In this document: positions 1-5,675 of the stretch, piece by piece
Numbering within the stretch: position 1 is the stretch's first letter
Layout: each line of letters begins with the position of its first letter
Assembly: GCA_021823365.1 (NCBI GenBank)
Contig: JAKAOD010000232.1
Coordinates: 1-5,675 of the forward strand
DNA length: 5,675 bases
Reading direction: 5' to 3'
Origin: Actinomycetes bacterium
GTDB lineage: Bacteria > Actinomycetota > Acidimicrobiia > Acidimicrobiales > Bog-793
The notes under the pieces: model-generated
What the model was told of the DNA's origin: nothing
The model's database searches: none
The model's input: the letters and a program-made list of their open reading frames with translations, nothing else
Made by a program: the position numbers and the translations under genes

Positions 1-357
1 GAGGTTCGTGCCGGCGAGGGTCCCCTCGACCGCCACCCGGGTGCCGACCGCGAGGGTGGAGAAGCTCGCCCCAGAGACCGCGGCGTCCGCATAGGTCGTC
101 GTCGCGCTCACGTCCACGGTGATCGTGGCCACCCCTCGGGTGAGGGTGAAGCTCCCCGTGCCGAGCGAGGCGACCTTGCCGCGCAGAAGGGGACGGGTCG
201 TCGCAGATGCAGCCGCTGGCATGGCGAGCCCGGCTCCCGCGCCGATAAGTCCGAGCCCCGATGCTGCGACGAGCACCGAGAGGAGCGAGCGGCTCGGGCG
301 GCCACGCCTCCCGAGCTTACGTGGCGGTTCCTGCATGGTCGTGTCGGACGTGGTCAT
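1..357 (-). CDS. Exported DUF5666-like protein, N-terminal part (runs off left edge)
   Basis: An uninterrupted reading frame of 119 codons starts with ATG at 357 and is still open at base 1, so the C-terminus is outside the window. The start is set by an AGGAGG site seven bases upstream; a second Met at residue 8 has no such site. Residues 11-24 are basic (PPRKLGRRGRPSRS). They are followed by a hydrophobic stretch (about 25-46) and an Ala-rich cleavage-like region ending MPAAASATT, which looks like a signal peptide or membrane anchor. Residues 57-119 form a beta-rich module: an RGKVASL strand, then SFTLTRG, TTTY, and TRVAVEGTLAGTNL. This matches the pattern of DUF5666-type (small OB-like barrel) repeats and of the neighbouring protein at 530-1201, with which it shares the AASATT junction. 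The function is unknown. Export is a confident inference; the family name rests on pattern recognition only. Confidence 0.8.
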   Translation of the reverse strand, partial: MTTSDTTMQEPPRKLGRRGRPSRSLLSVLVAASGLGLIGAGAGLAMPAAASATTRPLLRGKVASLGTGSFTLTRGVATITVDVSATTTYADAAVSGASFSTLAVGTRVAVEGTLAGTNL

Positions 358-364
358 CGCTTGG

Positions 365-370
365 CCTCCT
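365..370 (-). promoter_or_regulatory. Shine-Dalgarno site of the 357-1 gene
   Basis: The minus strand reads AGGAGG here, a full match to the anti-Shine-Dalgarno core, seven bases before the ATG at 357. It decides the start over the downstream Met at residue 8. It also shows that this gene is translated independently of the gene upstream, whose stop codon is 172 bases away. Confidence 0.8.
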
Positions 371-399
371 GTTCGTGCGCACTTGGGCTTCCCGTCTGT

Positions 400-433
400 G
401 CGTCTGTTCCCTTCTTGCGTCTGTTCCCTTCTT
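400..433. repeat. Perfect 17-base tandem duplication in the intergenic leader
   Basis: Bases 400-416 and 417-433 are identical 17-mers (plus strand GCGTCTGTTCCCTTCTT) directly abutting one another; the base after the second copy (G434) also repeats the first base of the unit. A shorter partial echo, CGTCTGT, lies at 393-399. The repeat sits between the stop of the 1201-530 gene and the ribosome binding site of the 357-1 gene, so on the minus strand it falls in the presumed leader of the latter. It could be a two-site operator, a leader element or simply a slippage duplication; the sequence does not distinguish these. Confidence 0.85.
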
Positions 434-529
434 GACCCCGCACCGGGCGCAGATCGCAACGAATCCTAGGAACCGAAGATGATCGCTCGATGAAAGACGG
501 CTCAACACCTTCTAAGAATCCGACGAGCC

Positions 530-1201
530 TCAGCCGTGGCCGCGTCGTGGCGCACCGAGGATGACCACGGTCCTCGCCGTGATCGTGCCGTGCGCGAGGG
601 TGCCGGTCACCCGGACCCGCTCCCCGTCATGGAGCGAGGAGGCCTTGGCGGCGTGGCCTCCGGCCCGCAGGTGCGTCGCCCGGGTGAGCAGCACGTGCGC
701 GATGGTGCGGCCCTGGCGGCTCAAGACGAACCCGTCGTGCCCGAGCGCGCCGAGCGTCCCGGTCCACTGCGGCGCAAGGACCTCGACGACCAACGCCGTC
801 GCCCGCGGGGCCTTCGGCACGAGGCGCACCCGCACCCGCTCCCCCTCATGGAGGACCGACCTCGCCTCTTTCTGACCGTCTTCGCGGTAGCGCGTGGTGG
901 CGTCGAGCAGGATCGTCACGGTCGAGGGGTGTCCGTTCTTCGCGCTCTTGGCTACTCGCAGCTCCAACGTGGTCCCGTGGAGGCCCGTGACCACGCCGCG
1001 CACCGTCGTCGCCGACGCGGCTGGCGGCGGGCCCGACGCTCCGGCGGTCGGGGCGCCGAAGGCTGCGGCGGCGGTCGCGCTCCCGGCAGCGGCCAGGGCG
1101 ACCAGCCCCAGCGCGCCCAGGGCGCCGCGCCGGCGGGACCCGTCGAGCGGCGCCCTCCTCCTGTCGTCCTCCGGTCGTGGGTGTTCGGTTGCTGTAGCCA
1201 T
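530..1201 (-). CDS. Exported protein with two DUF5666-like repeats
   Basis: This complete gene encodes 223 residues. The chosen start is ATG at 1201, preceded by AAAGGA with nine bases of spacing. An in-frame GTG at 1219 would add six residues but is preceded by pyrimidines with no ribosome binding site. The N-terminus is polar and Arg-rich, with SRRRGALGAL at about residues 22-31, loosely like a Tat motif. An Ala-rich hydrophobic stretch follows to about 52, then a Pro/Ala linker ending AASATT. Two beta-rich modules come next, about 67-143 and 147-214. Each runs from a G-V/T-hydrophobic strand through TTRY or ATHL to L(H)(D/E)GERVRV, then a final hydrophobic strand. The C-terminus is short and basic (RRGHG). 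No catalytic residues are recognisable. It lies 14 bases after the RND pump stop, so it is probably co-translated and an accessory factor of that exporter. The DUF5666 assignment is by pattern only. Confidence 0.85.
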   Translation of the reverse strand: MATATEHPRPEDDRRRAPLDGSRRRGALGALGLVALAAAGSATAAAAFGAPTAGASGPPPAASATTVRGVVTGLHGTTLELRVAKSAKNGHPSTVTILLDATTRYREDGQKEARSVLHEGERVRVRLVPKAPRATALVVEVLAPQWTGTLGALGHDGFVLSRQGRTIAHVLLTRATHLRAGGHAAKASSLHDGERVRVTGTLAHGTITARTVVILGAPRRGHG

Positions 1202-1210
1202 CAGGATCAG

Positions 1211-1216
1211 TCCTTT
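1211..1216 (-). promoter_or_regulatory. Shine-Dalgarno site overlapping the pump stop codon
   Basis: The minus strand reads TGAAAGGA across 1218-1211: the TGA stop of the RND pump (1218-1216) runs directly into AAAGGA (1216-1211), which serves the ATG at 1201 with nine bases of spacing. A ribosome finishing the pump would therefore terminate on the ribosome binding site of the next gene, an arrangement typical of translational coupling. Confidence 0.7.
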
Positions 1217-4200
1217 CACGAAAGAGGAGGGCTAGGGGACGAGAGCGAGGACGTGGCGGGGCGGGCGCCGGGCACGCCGGGGGTCGTCGTCCTCGCGAGA
1301 AGCGCCGCCCCGTGCCGGAGGAAGCGGCGGGCGTCGTCGATCAGGCTGGAGAGCACCGGGACCACGACGAGGGTCAGGAGCGTCGAGGAGAGGAGGCCCC
1401 CGATGAGGACGGTGCCCACGGGCATGCGCTGCGAGGAGCCGATGCCGCTGCCGAAGGCGAGCGGCGCCATCGCGGCGACCATAGTCGCCGTCGTCATGAG
1501 GATCGGCCGGAGTCGCGTCGCGCCCGCCTCGACGATCGCCTCGTCTCGGGAAAGGCCACGCCGGCGGAGGGTCTTCGCGTAGTCGACGAGGAGGATCGCG
1601 TTCTTCGAGACGATCCCGATCAGCATGATCATCGCGAGGAGGGCGAAGATGGAGATCGGCAAGCCGGCCGCCCAGAGCCCGGCGAGTGCCCCGACCGTCG
1701 CGAGAGGGACGGCGAGGATGACCGCGAGCGGATCGGCGAAGGACTCGTAGAGCGCCGCGAGCAGCATGTAGATGAGCAAGAGCGACAGCTCGAGCGCGCT
1801 GAGGAGCGGGCCGAACGCCGCACGCTGCTGCAGCGCCTCGCCGCCCACGGTCATGGAGTAGCCCGTCGGTCGCCTGACCTGTGCCGAGGCGCCGAGCAGC
1901 GCGGCCATCGCCGGCCCGGAGTTCCCCGACGGGCTGGACGCCGAGATGGTCACCGCGTCCTCCCGGTCCACCTGGGTGATCTTGGCCGGCCCGGTCGTAG
2001 CGACGAGGGTGGCGACGCTCGACAGCGGGACGGTCCCGTGGGCGGCGCGGATCGGGATGGCGGCGAGCTCGGACGGGGTGAGGGCCGTGCCGCCGTCGAG
2101 GACGAGGCTGATCGGCTCGGTTGGGGCCGTCGGGGAGACGACGAGCGGCGGCATCGACGTCGAGCCCAGCGCCGCGGCGACGGCCGTGCCGATCGCGCTG
2201 GCACTGACCCCGAGGTAGGCGGCCTGTGCGTGGTTCACGGCGATGGAGAGCTGCGGGGTCGAGGGGGGCACCGACGTCGACACCTGGGAGACGGCCGGGT
2301 TGCCCCCGACACGGGCCGCGATCTCGGCGGCAAGGTGCCCGAGCTCGGGCAGGCTCGGACCGAGCAGCGTGATCGACGCCGCCCGGGACCCGCTCGCGAC
2401 GAAGGGGTTCTGCACGTGCGCGTGCGCGGTCATGCCGGGGTAGAAGCGGCGGGCGAGGTGCGCGACGCGGCTGACGTAGGTCCCGATGGGCGGACGGGAG
2501 GACCGCGGCCCGAGATCGAGCGTGAGCTGCCCGACGTTGGTGCCCGTGCCGGTGCCGCTCGCGTAGCCGGCGGCAAGAAAGACGTCGCGCACGGAGGGCA
2601 GCCGTCCGAGCCGCCGGGCGAAGCTCGCGAGCACGGCCCGATCGCCGGTGAGCGGCGTGCCGGGCGGAAGGCGCACGTTGACCGTGACGACTCCGTTGTC
2701 CTCGCGCGGGACGAAGGTCGTCGGGAGGACGCCAGCCTGCACGATGCCCACGCTGAGCCCAAGGCACGCGAGAGCCAGGGTGATGACGAGGAGTCGACGG
2801 TGCAGCGCCCAGCGCACCACGGCCCGGTAGCGGTCGCACAGCCAAGTGAACCAGGCGTCGAAGCCCTGGCCGAACCGGTGCCAGGCGCCACGGCCGACCG
2901 GGCCCGGGCGGGAGGCGCCGTCGCGGGCGAAGCGGGCGGCGAGCATCGGGGTGAGCGTGAAGGAGACCAGCAAGGAGAAGAGCGTCGCCGCCACGATGGT
3001 CAGCCCGAACTCCCGGAGCAGCTGGCCGAGGTTGCCCGAGACGAATGCGATCGGCAGGTAGACGACGACGTCGGTGAGGGTGATCGCGATGGCCGCTGCA
3101 CCGATCTCGCGGCGTCCCTCGATCGCGGCGAGCTGTGGCGCTGCGCCGAGGGACCGATGGCGATAGATGTTCTCGAGCACGACGATCGAGTCGTCGACGA
3201 GGATGCCGATGAGAAGCGACAGCGCCATGAGCGAGATCAGGTCGAGGCTCAGGTGGAGGAAGTACAGGACGAGGAAGGTCGCGACGAGCGAGACGGGGAT
3301 CGCCACCATCACGATGAGGGTGCTCGCCAGGCGGTGGAGGAAGAGCGCGAGGACGAGCGCCGCGATGAGGATGCCGAGGAACAGGTCGAGCTCGACATCA
3401 GAGAGGGCCGCACGGACATAGGTCGTGACGTCGCCGGTGATCGTCGCCGTGACCCCCGCGGGCAGCTCGGGCCCGAGCCGGCTGAGCGCGGCGCGGATCG
3501 CCGTGTCGACGGCGAGCGAGTTGGCCCCCGACGCGGCCTCCACCACGAGCCCGACGGCCGGCGCGCCGTTCAAGCTCGCCGCCGACTGGGCGGCCGCCAC
3601 GCCCTGGCTGACCGTGGCGACGTCACCGAGGAGGACCGCGCCCCCCGGGCGCGAGGCGACTGGGAGGTCGGCGAGCTGGGCGGCAGAGCCGTAGCCCCCG
3701 TGGACGCGCACGACGAGCGCGTGCGGTCCGACGTCGACGAGCCCGCCCGTGCCCGTCACGTTCTCGGCGCGAAGCGCCGCCGCGATCTCGTCCATCGAGA
3801 GGCCGTAGGCGGCGAGCGCGGTGCTGGCGACGTCGACCACGACCTCCGGCGCGCGTCCCCCGACGACAGTGGCCTCGGCGACGCCGGGGATCTCCTGGAG
3901 CGTCGGTGCCACGAGGTTCGTCGCGAGCTCGTAGAGCTGGGAGGGGGCGAGCGGTCCAGAGATCGCCACGTTCATCATGGGGAGCGCGTTCGGGTTGGCC
4001 TGGACGATGGCCGGTGGGCTGGCGCCGGCGGGGAGCGAGCGCGCCACCCGCCCGAGGCTGAGGGCGATGCTCGCGGCCGTCTGGCTGACGTTGGTCCCTC
4101 CTGCGAGCTCGATCGCCACGCTCGAGCGCCCCGGAGCCGAGGTCCCGACCATCGTGATCACGCCTGGCTGGCTGGAGAGGACCTTCTCGACAGGAGCGGT

Positions 4201-4446
4201 GATCGACTGCGCGACGGCCGCCGCGTTCGTGCCCGGGTCGGCGATCGACACCTTGAGATAGGGGTAGGAGATGTTCGGCAGCCGTCGGACGGGGAGCTTC
4301 GTGAACGCGACGACCCCGAGGACAATGAGCAGCCCGAACACCATGACCGTCGTGATCGGCCGTCGGACCGCCCTCGCCGTCAGGCCGCGGGCGGCCGACG
4401 GCTCCGCCGCAGGCTCGTCCTGGCCACGCTCACCCGCCTCGGGCAC
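1216..4446 (-). CDS. RND efflux pump, inner-membrane transporter (AcrB/HAE1 type)
   Basis: This is a complete proton-driven RND pump of 1076 residues; AcrB has 1049. The start is GTG at 4446, with GAGGAGG five bases upstream. An in-frame TTG at 4530 would add 28 Pro/Arg-rich residues but has no ribosome binding site. TM1 lies at about 35-51, preceded by the family signature ARAVRRPITTVMVFG. The first periplasmic porter/docking loop spans about 52-350, and TM2-TM6 lie within about 355-502. The TM4 motif GILVDDSIVVLENIYRH carries the Asp pair (418-419) equivalent to AcrB D407/D408. TM7 is at about 550-572, the second periplasmic loop at about 573-880, and TM8-TM12 at about 883-1032. The TM10 motif SKNAILLVDYAK gives the relay Lys (948), and RLRPILMT the conserved Arg, so the proton relay looks intact. 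The C-terminal tail is Ser/Pro/Thr-rich. The gene overlaps the adaptor gene by 17 bases. Substrate is not predictable; the motifs resemble drug/hydrophobe (HAE1) rather than heavy-metal pumps. Confidence 0.95.
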   Translation of the reverse strand: MPEAGERGQDEPAAEPSAARGLTARAVRRPITTVMVFGLLIVLGVVAFTKLPVRRLPNISYPYLKVSIADPGTNAAAVAQSITAPVEKVLSSQPGVITMVGTSAPGRSSVAIELAGGTNVSQTAASIALSLGRVARSLPAGASPPAIVQANPNALPMMNVAISGPLAPSQLYELATNLVAPTLQEIPGVAEATVVGGRAPEVVVDVASTALAAYGLSMDEIAAALRAENVTGTGGLVDVGPHALVVRVHGGYGSAAQLADLPVASRPGGAVLLGDVATVSQGVAAAQSAASLNGAPAVGLVVEAASGANSLAVDTAIRAALSRLGPELPAGVTATITGDVTTYVRAALSDVELDLFLGILIAALVLALFLHRLASTLIVMVAIPVSLVATFLVLYFLHLSLDLISLMALSLLIGILVDDSIVVLENIYRHRSLGAAPQLAAIEGRREIGAAAIAITLTDVVVYLPIAFVSGNLGQLLREFGLTIVAATLFSLLVSFTLTPMLAARFARDGASRPGPVGRGAWHRFGQGFDAWFTWLCDRYRAVVRWALHRRLLVITLALACLGLSVGIVQAGVLPTTFVPREDNGVVTVNVRLPPGTPLTGDRAVLASFARRLGRLPSVRDVFLAAGYASGTGTGTNVGQLTLDLGPRSSRPPIGTYVSRVAHLARRFYPGMTAHAHVQNPFVASGSRAASITLLGPSLPELGHLAAEIAARVGGNPAVSQVSTSVPPSTPQLSIAVNHAQAAYLGVSASAIGTAVAAALGSTSMPPLVVSPTAPTEPISLVLDGGTALTPSELAAIPIRAAHGTVPLSSVATLVATTGPAKITQVDREDAVTISASSPSGNSGPAMAALLGASAQVRRPTGYSMTVGGEALQQRAAFGPLLSALELSLLLIYMLLAALYESFADPLAVILAVPLATVGALAGLWAAGLPISIFALLAMIMLIGIVSKNAILLVDYAKTLRRRGLSRDEAIVEAGATRLRPILMTTATMVAAMAPLAFGSGIGSSQRMPVGTVLIGGLLSSTLLTLVVVPVLSSLIDDARRFLRHGAALLARTTTPGVPGARPATSSLSSPSPPLS

Positions 4447-5675
4447 CGCGGCCTCCTCGACCTCCCGGCGTCCCCGCGCCGTGGACGCCGCCGCGCGCCC
4501 CGGCGCTCGGCGGGAGGGCGGTCGCGGCAATGAGGCCGCCGACCGCCGAGCCGGTCACCGAGGTCGGCACGGGCACCGTGCCAACGACGCTGACCCTGTC
4601 CCCGCGGGCGAGGTAGGTCTGGCCGAGCGTGACCACCTCGGTCCCCGGGGCAAGCCCGGTGACCATCGCCGTCGTCCCGTCGGTGATCTCGACATGGACC
4701 CCGACCAGCCGCACCCCTCCGGAGCCTTGTGCCCGCTTGCTGGGTCCCCGGTGCGCCGCGCGTCGGGCGAGCAGCTTGGCGTGGCCTTTGCCACGGCGCT
4801 TGCCGTGGCCCTTGCCGTGGCTGACGACGAAGACCTGTGCTGCCCCGCCGAGCGAGACGATCGCCGCTGCCGGGATGAGGACGGCGGAGGGGTAGGACCG
4901 GGTCGTGATCGCCGCAGAGACCACCTCGCCGGGTCGCAGCCAGGAGGGGTCGCTCGACACGGCGAGGGTCACGGGGAAGCTCATCGCCCCGGGGCTGCTC
5001 ACCGCCGCCACGGCCGCGACCTTGGCCCGCAACGGAAAGGGGGCACCCGGCAGGCTGATGACTGCGCCCTGGCCGAACCGGATCACCGGGAGGTCTTGCT
5101 GGGCGAGCGCCGCCTGGACCGTCAAGGTGCGCGACTCCACGACCGCGAGGACCGTCCCGCTGGCGACGCGCTCGTTGTCGACCGCACCCACCGAGACGAT
5201 CGTCCCGCTGATCGGCGCGGTGATCCGCTCTTCTGCGACGGTCCCCCGGGCAATGCGCACGGCGACCTGCGCCTCGTTTGCGGCGGCGACGAGCGGCTGG
5301 ATCGTCGAGGGAAGGGGCGGGGCGGCGGCCTTGGCGAGCTGGGCCCGGGCCACGGTCAGCCCGGCCACCGCCGCGCCCAGGGCGGCGCGCGCCGTATCGC
5401 GGGTGCTCGTCGTGGGAACGCGTGCCTGGGCGAGGGCGAGGCCGGCCTCGCGGACCGAGAGCGCCGCCTGGGTGACCGCCGCGGCGTCGTTGGCGAGGGC
5501 GGCGGACGGCGGCGGGGCCTCCGCGGCGCCGAGCTGCTGGCTCGCCTGGCTGACCCCGAGCTGCGCGGCGCTGACGGCCTGCTGGGCCTGGGTGACCGCC
5601 GCGGCGTCGTTGGCGAGGGCGGCGGACGGCGGCGGGGCCTCCGCGGCGCCGAGCTGCTGGCTCGCCTGGCTGACC
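4430..5675 (-). CDS. RND membrane fusion (periplasmic adaptor) protein, C-terminal part
   Basis: The frame is open from the right edge (first full codon at 5674) to TGA at 4432-4430, giving 414 residues. Signal peptide, first lipoyl half and start lie beyond the window. Residues 1 to about 130 are Ala/Gln-rich helix, the coiled-coil hairpin, broken by PPPS and PTTST turns and containing an exact 40-residue-period duplication. Residues 143-182 are the second lipoyl half (ERITAPISGTIVSVG). Residues 183-258 are the beta-barrel, with LTVQAALAQQDLPVIRFGQG and PSWLRPGEVV. From about 262 to 357 is the membrane-proximal domain (SAVLIPAAAIV, then TAMVTGLAPGTEVVTLGQ), interrupted at about 285-320 by a basic His/Lys/Gly-rich insertion. 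The last 45 or so residues are a Gly/Arg/Pro-rich tail. The protein would link the pump (4446-1216) to an exit route outside the membrane. An internal GTG at 5368 is not a credible start because the domain continues upstream of it. Confidence 0.92.
   Translation of the reverse strand, partial: VSQASQQLGAAEAPPPSAALANDAAAVTQAQQAVSAAQLGVSQASQQLGAAEAPPPSAALANDAAAVTQAALSVREAGLALAQARVPTTSTRDTARAALGAAVAGLTVARAQLAKAAAPPLPSTIQPLVAAANEAQVAVRIARGTVAEERITAPISGTIVSVGAVDNERVASGTVLAVVESRTLTVQAALAQQDLPVIRFGQGAVISLPGAPFPLRAKVAAVAAVSSPGAMSFPVTLAVSSDPSWLRPGEVVSAAITTRSYPSAVLIPAAAIVSLGGAAQVFVVSHGKGHGKRRGKGHAKLLARRAAHRGPSKRAQGSGGVRLVGVHVEITDGTTAMVTGLAPGTEVVTLGQTYLARGDRVSVVGTVPVPTSVTGSAVGGLIAATALPPSAGARGGVHGAGTPGGRGGRGARGG
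4452..4458 (-). promoter_or_regulatory. Shine-Dalgarno site deciding the GTG start of the pump
   Basis: The minus strand reads GAGGAGG here, five bases before the GTG at 4446-4444 and inside the 3' end of the adaptor gene. It favours this GTG over the upstream TTG at 4530, which is preceded by GGCGGCCTCA with no complement to 16S rRNA. The spacing is slightly short but acceptable. The purine run also encodes Glu-Glu in the longer frame, so chance cannot be excluded. Confidence 0.6.
4774..4821 (-). repeat. Four 12-base units encoding an HGKx-type repeat in the adaptor
   Basis: On the minus strand four successive 12-mers (4821-4810, 4809-4798, 4797-4786, 4785-4774) follow the pattern GCCACGGCAAGG with one to four differences. 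They are in frame and encode HGKG, HGKR, RGKG and HAKL. The run sits in an insertion of the adaptor's membrane-proximal domain, between the strand AAQVFVVS and the strand VRLVGVHVEITD. Expansion by 12-base slippage is the simplest origin. Confidence 0.8.
5466..5675 (-). repeat. 120-base in-frame direct tandem repeat in the adaptor hairpin
   Basis: Bases 5466-5555 are identical to 5586-5675, a 90-base exact match at a period of 120 bases (40 codons). The match is still running when the window ends. The left boundary is sharp: 5463-5465 differ from 5583-5585 at all three bases. The repeated protein contains QASQQLGAAEA, a PPPS turn and AALANDAAAVTQA, so the duplication adds a helix-turn-helix segment to the coiled-coil hairpin. 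Further copies may lie beyond the edge. Confidence 0.9.

Noticed and set aside
400..433. CRISPR-like reading of the 17-base direct repeats
   Set aside because: The units abut without spacers, are too short and number only two.
463..468. Possible -10 element TAGGAT on the minus strand, upstream of the 17-base repeats
   Set aside because: It matches four of six positions of TATAAT but has no convincing -35 element at 16-19 bases. A separate promoter for the 357-1 gene is plausible but not shown by sequence.
119..469. Plus-strand frames opposite the left-edge gene, and the minus-strand frame 508-317
   Set aside because: These overlap the exported-protein frame at 357-1, which has a strong ribosome binding site, a signal peptide and a domain pattern shared with its neighbour. 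The shadows have none of these.
499..529. Possible terminator after the 1201-530 gene: GGCTC and GAGCC arms followed by GTCTTTC on the minus strand
   Set aside because: The stem has only five pairs with a 21-base loop and the T-run is interrupted. It is too weak to call, so readthrough into the 357-1 gene is possible.
536..1582. A 348-codon plus-strand frame crossing two minus-strand genes
   Set aside because: It spans the boundary between the pump and the next gene, is low-complexity and Arg-rich, and resembles no protein family. It is a composition-driven shadow.
1232..2845. A 537-codon minus-strand frame inside the pump gene
   Set aside because: It is the pump read in another frame; the product is almost entirely Arg, Ala, Pro, His and Gly, with no conserved motif.
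1312..4533. A 1073-codon open frame on the plus strand, opposite the pump gene
   Set aside because: Its translation is a run of Arg, Glu, Asp and Gly with no domain or hydrophobic pattern. It is the antisense shadow of a GC-rich gene, where stop codons are rare; the minus-strand frame has every RND motif.
4430..5368. Adaptor gene starting at the internal GTG at 5368
   Set aside because: The same frame continues without a stop to the window edge and encodes the coiled-coil helices the family requires, so the GTG is an internal Val codon.

Overview
The window is very GC-rich and every supported gene lies on the minus strand, so transcription runs from high to low coordinates. Codon use is dominated by G/C third positions. 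The proteins have long Ala/Gly/Arg-rich, poorly structured ends, GTG or TTG is available as a start, and purine-rich Shine-Dalgarno sites are clear. Together these suggest a high-GC bacterium, most likely an actinobacterium or a similar high-GC lineage. This assignment is an inference from composition and style only; no taxonomic marker is present.

Layout in the order of transcription: (1) 5675-4430, the C-terminal 414 residues of a membrane fusion (periplasmic adaptor) protein of an RND efflux system, whose 5' end is outside the window; (2) 4446-1216, a complete RND inner-membrane pump of the AcrB/HAE1 type, overlapping the adaptor by 17 bases; (3) 1201-530, a complete exported protein with two DUF5666-like beta-rich repeats, whose ribosome binding site touches the stop codon of the pump gene; (4) a 172-base gap (529-358) carrying a perfect 17-base tandem duplication; (5) 357-1, the N-terminal part of a second exported DUF5666-like protein that runs off the left edge.

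Genes 1-3 are so tightly packed that they almost certainly form one operon with translational coupling. Gene 5 has its own strong ribosome binding site and may be read through from the operon or have its own promoter. The adaptor and pump would form a proton-driven export complex. The two small exported proteins resemble each other and are probably accessory factors of unknown function. No outer-membrane channel gene and no regulator is visible.

The most unusual structures are an exact in-frame 120-base tandem duplication in the coiled-coil hairpin of the adaptor, running to the right edge of the window; a His/Lys/Gly-rich insertion built from four 12-base units in the adaptor's membrane-proximal domain; and the pairing of an RND pump with two DUF5666-like exported proteins.
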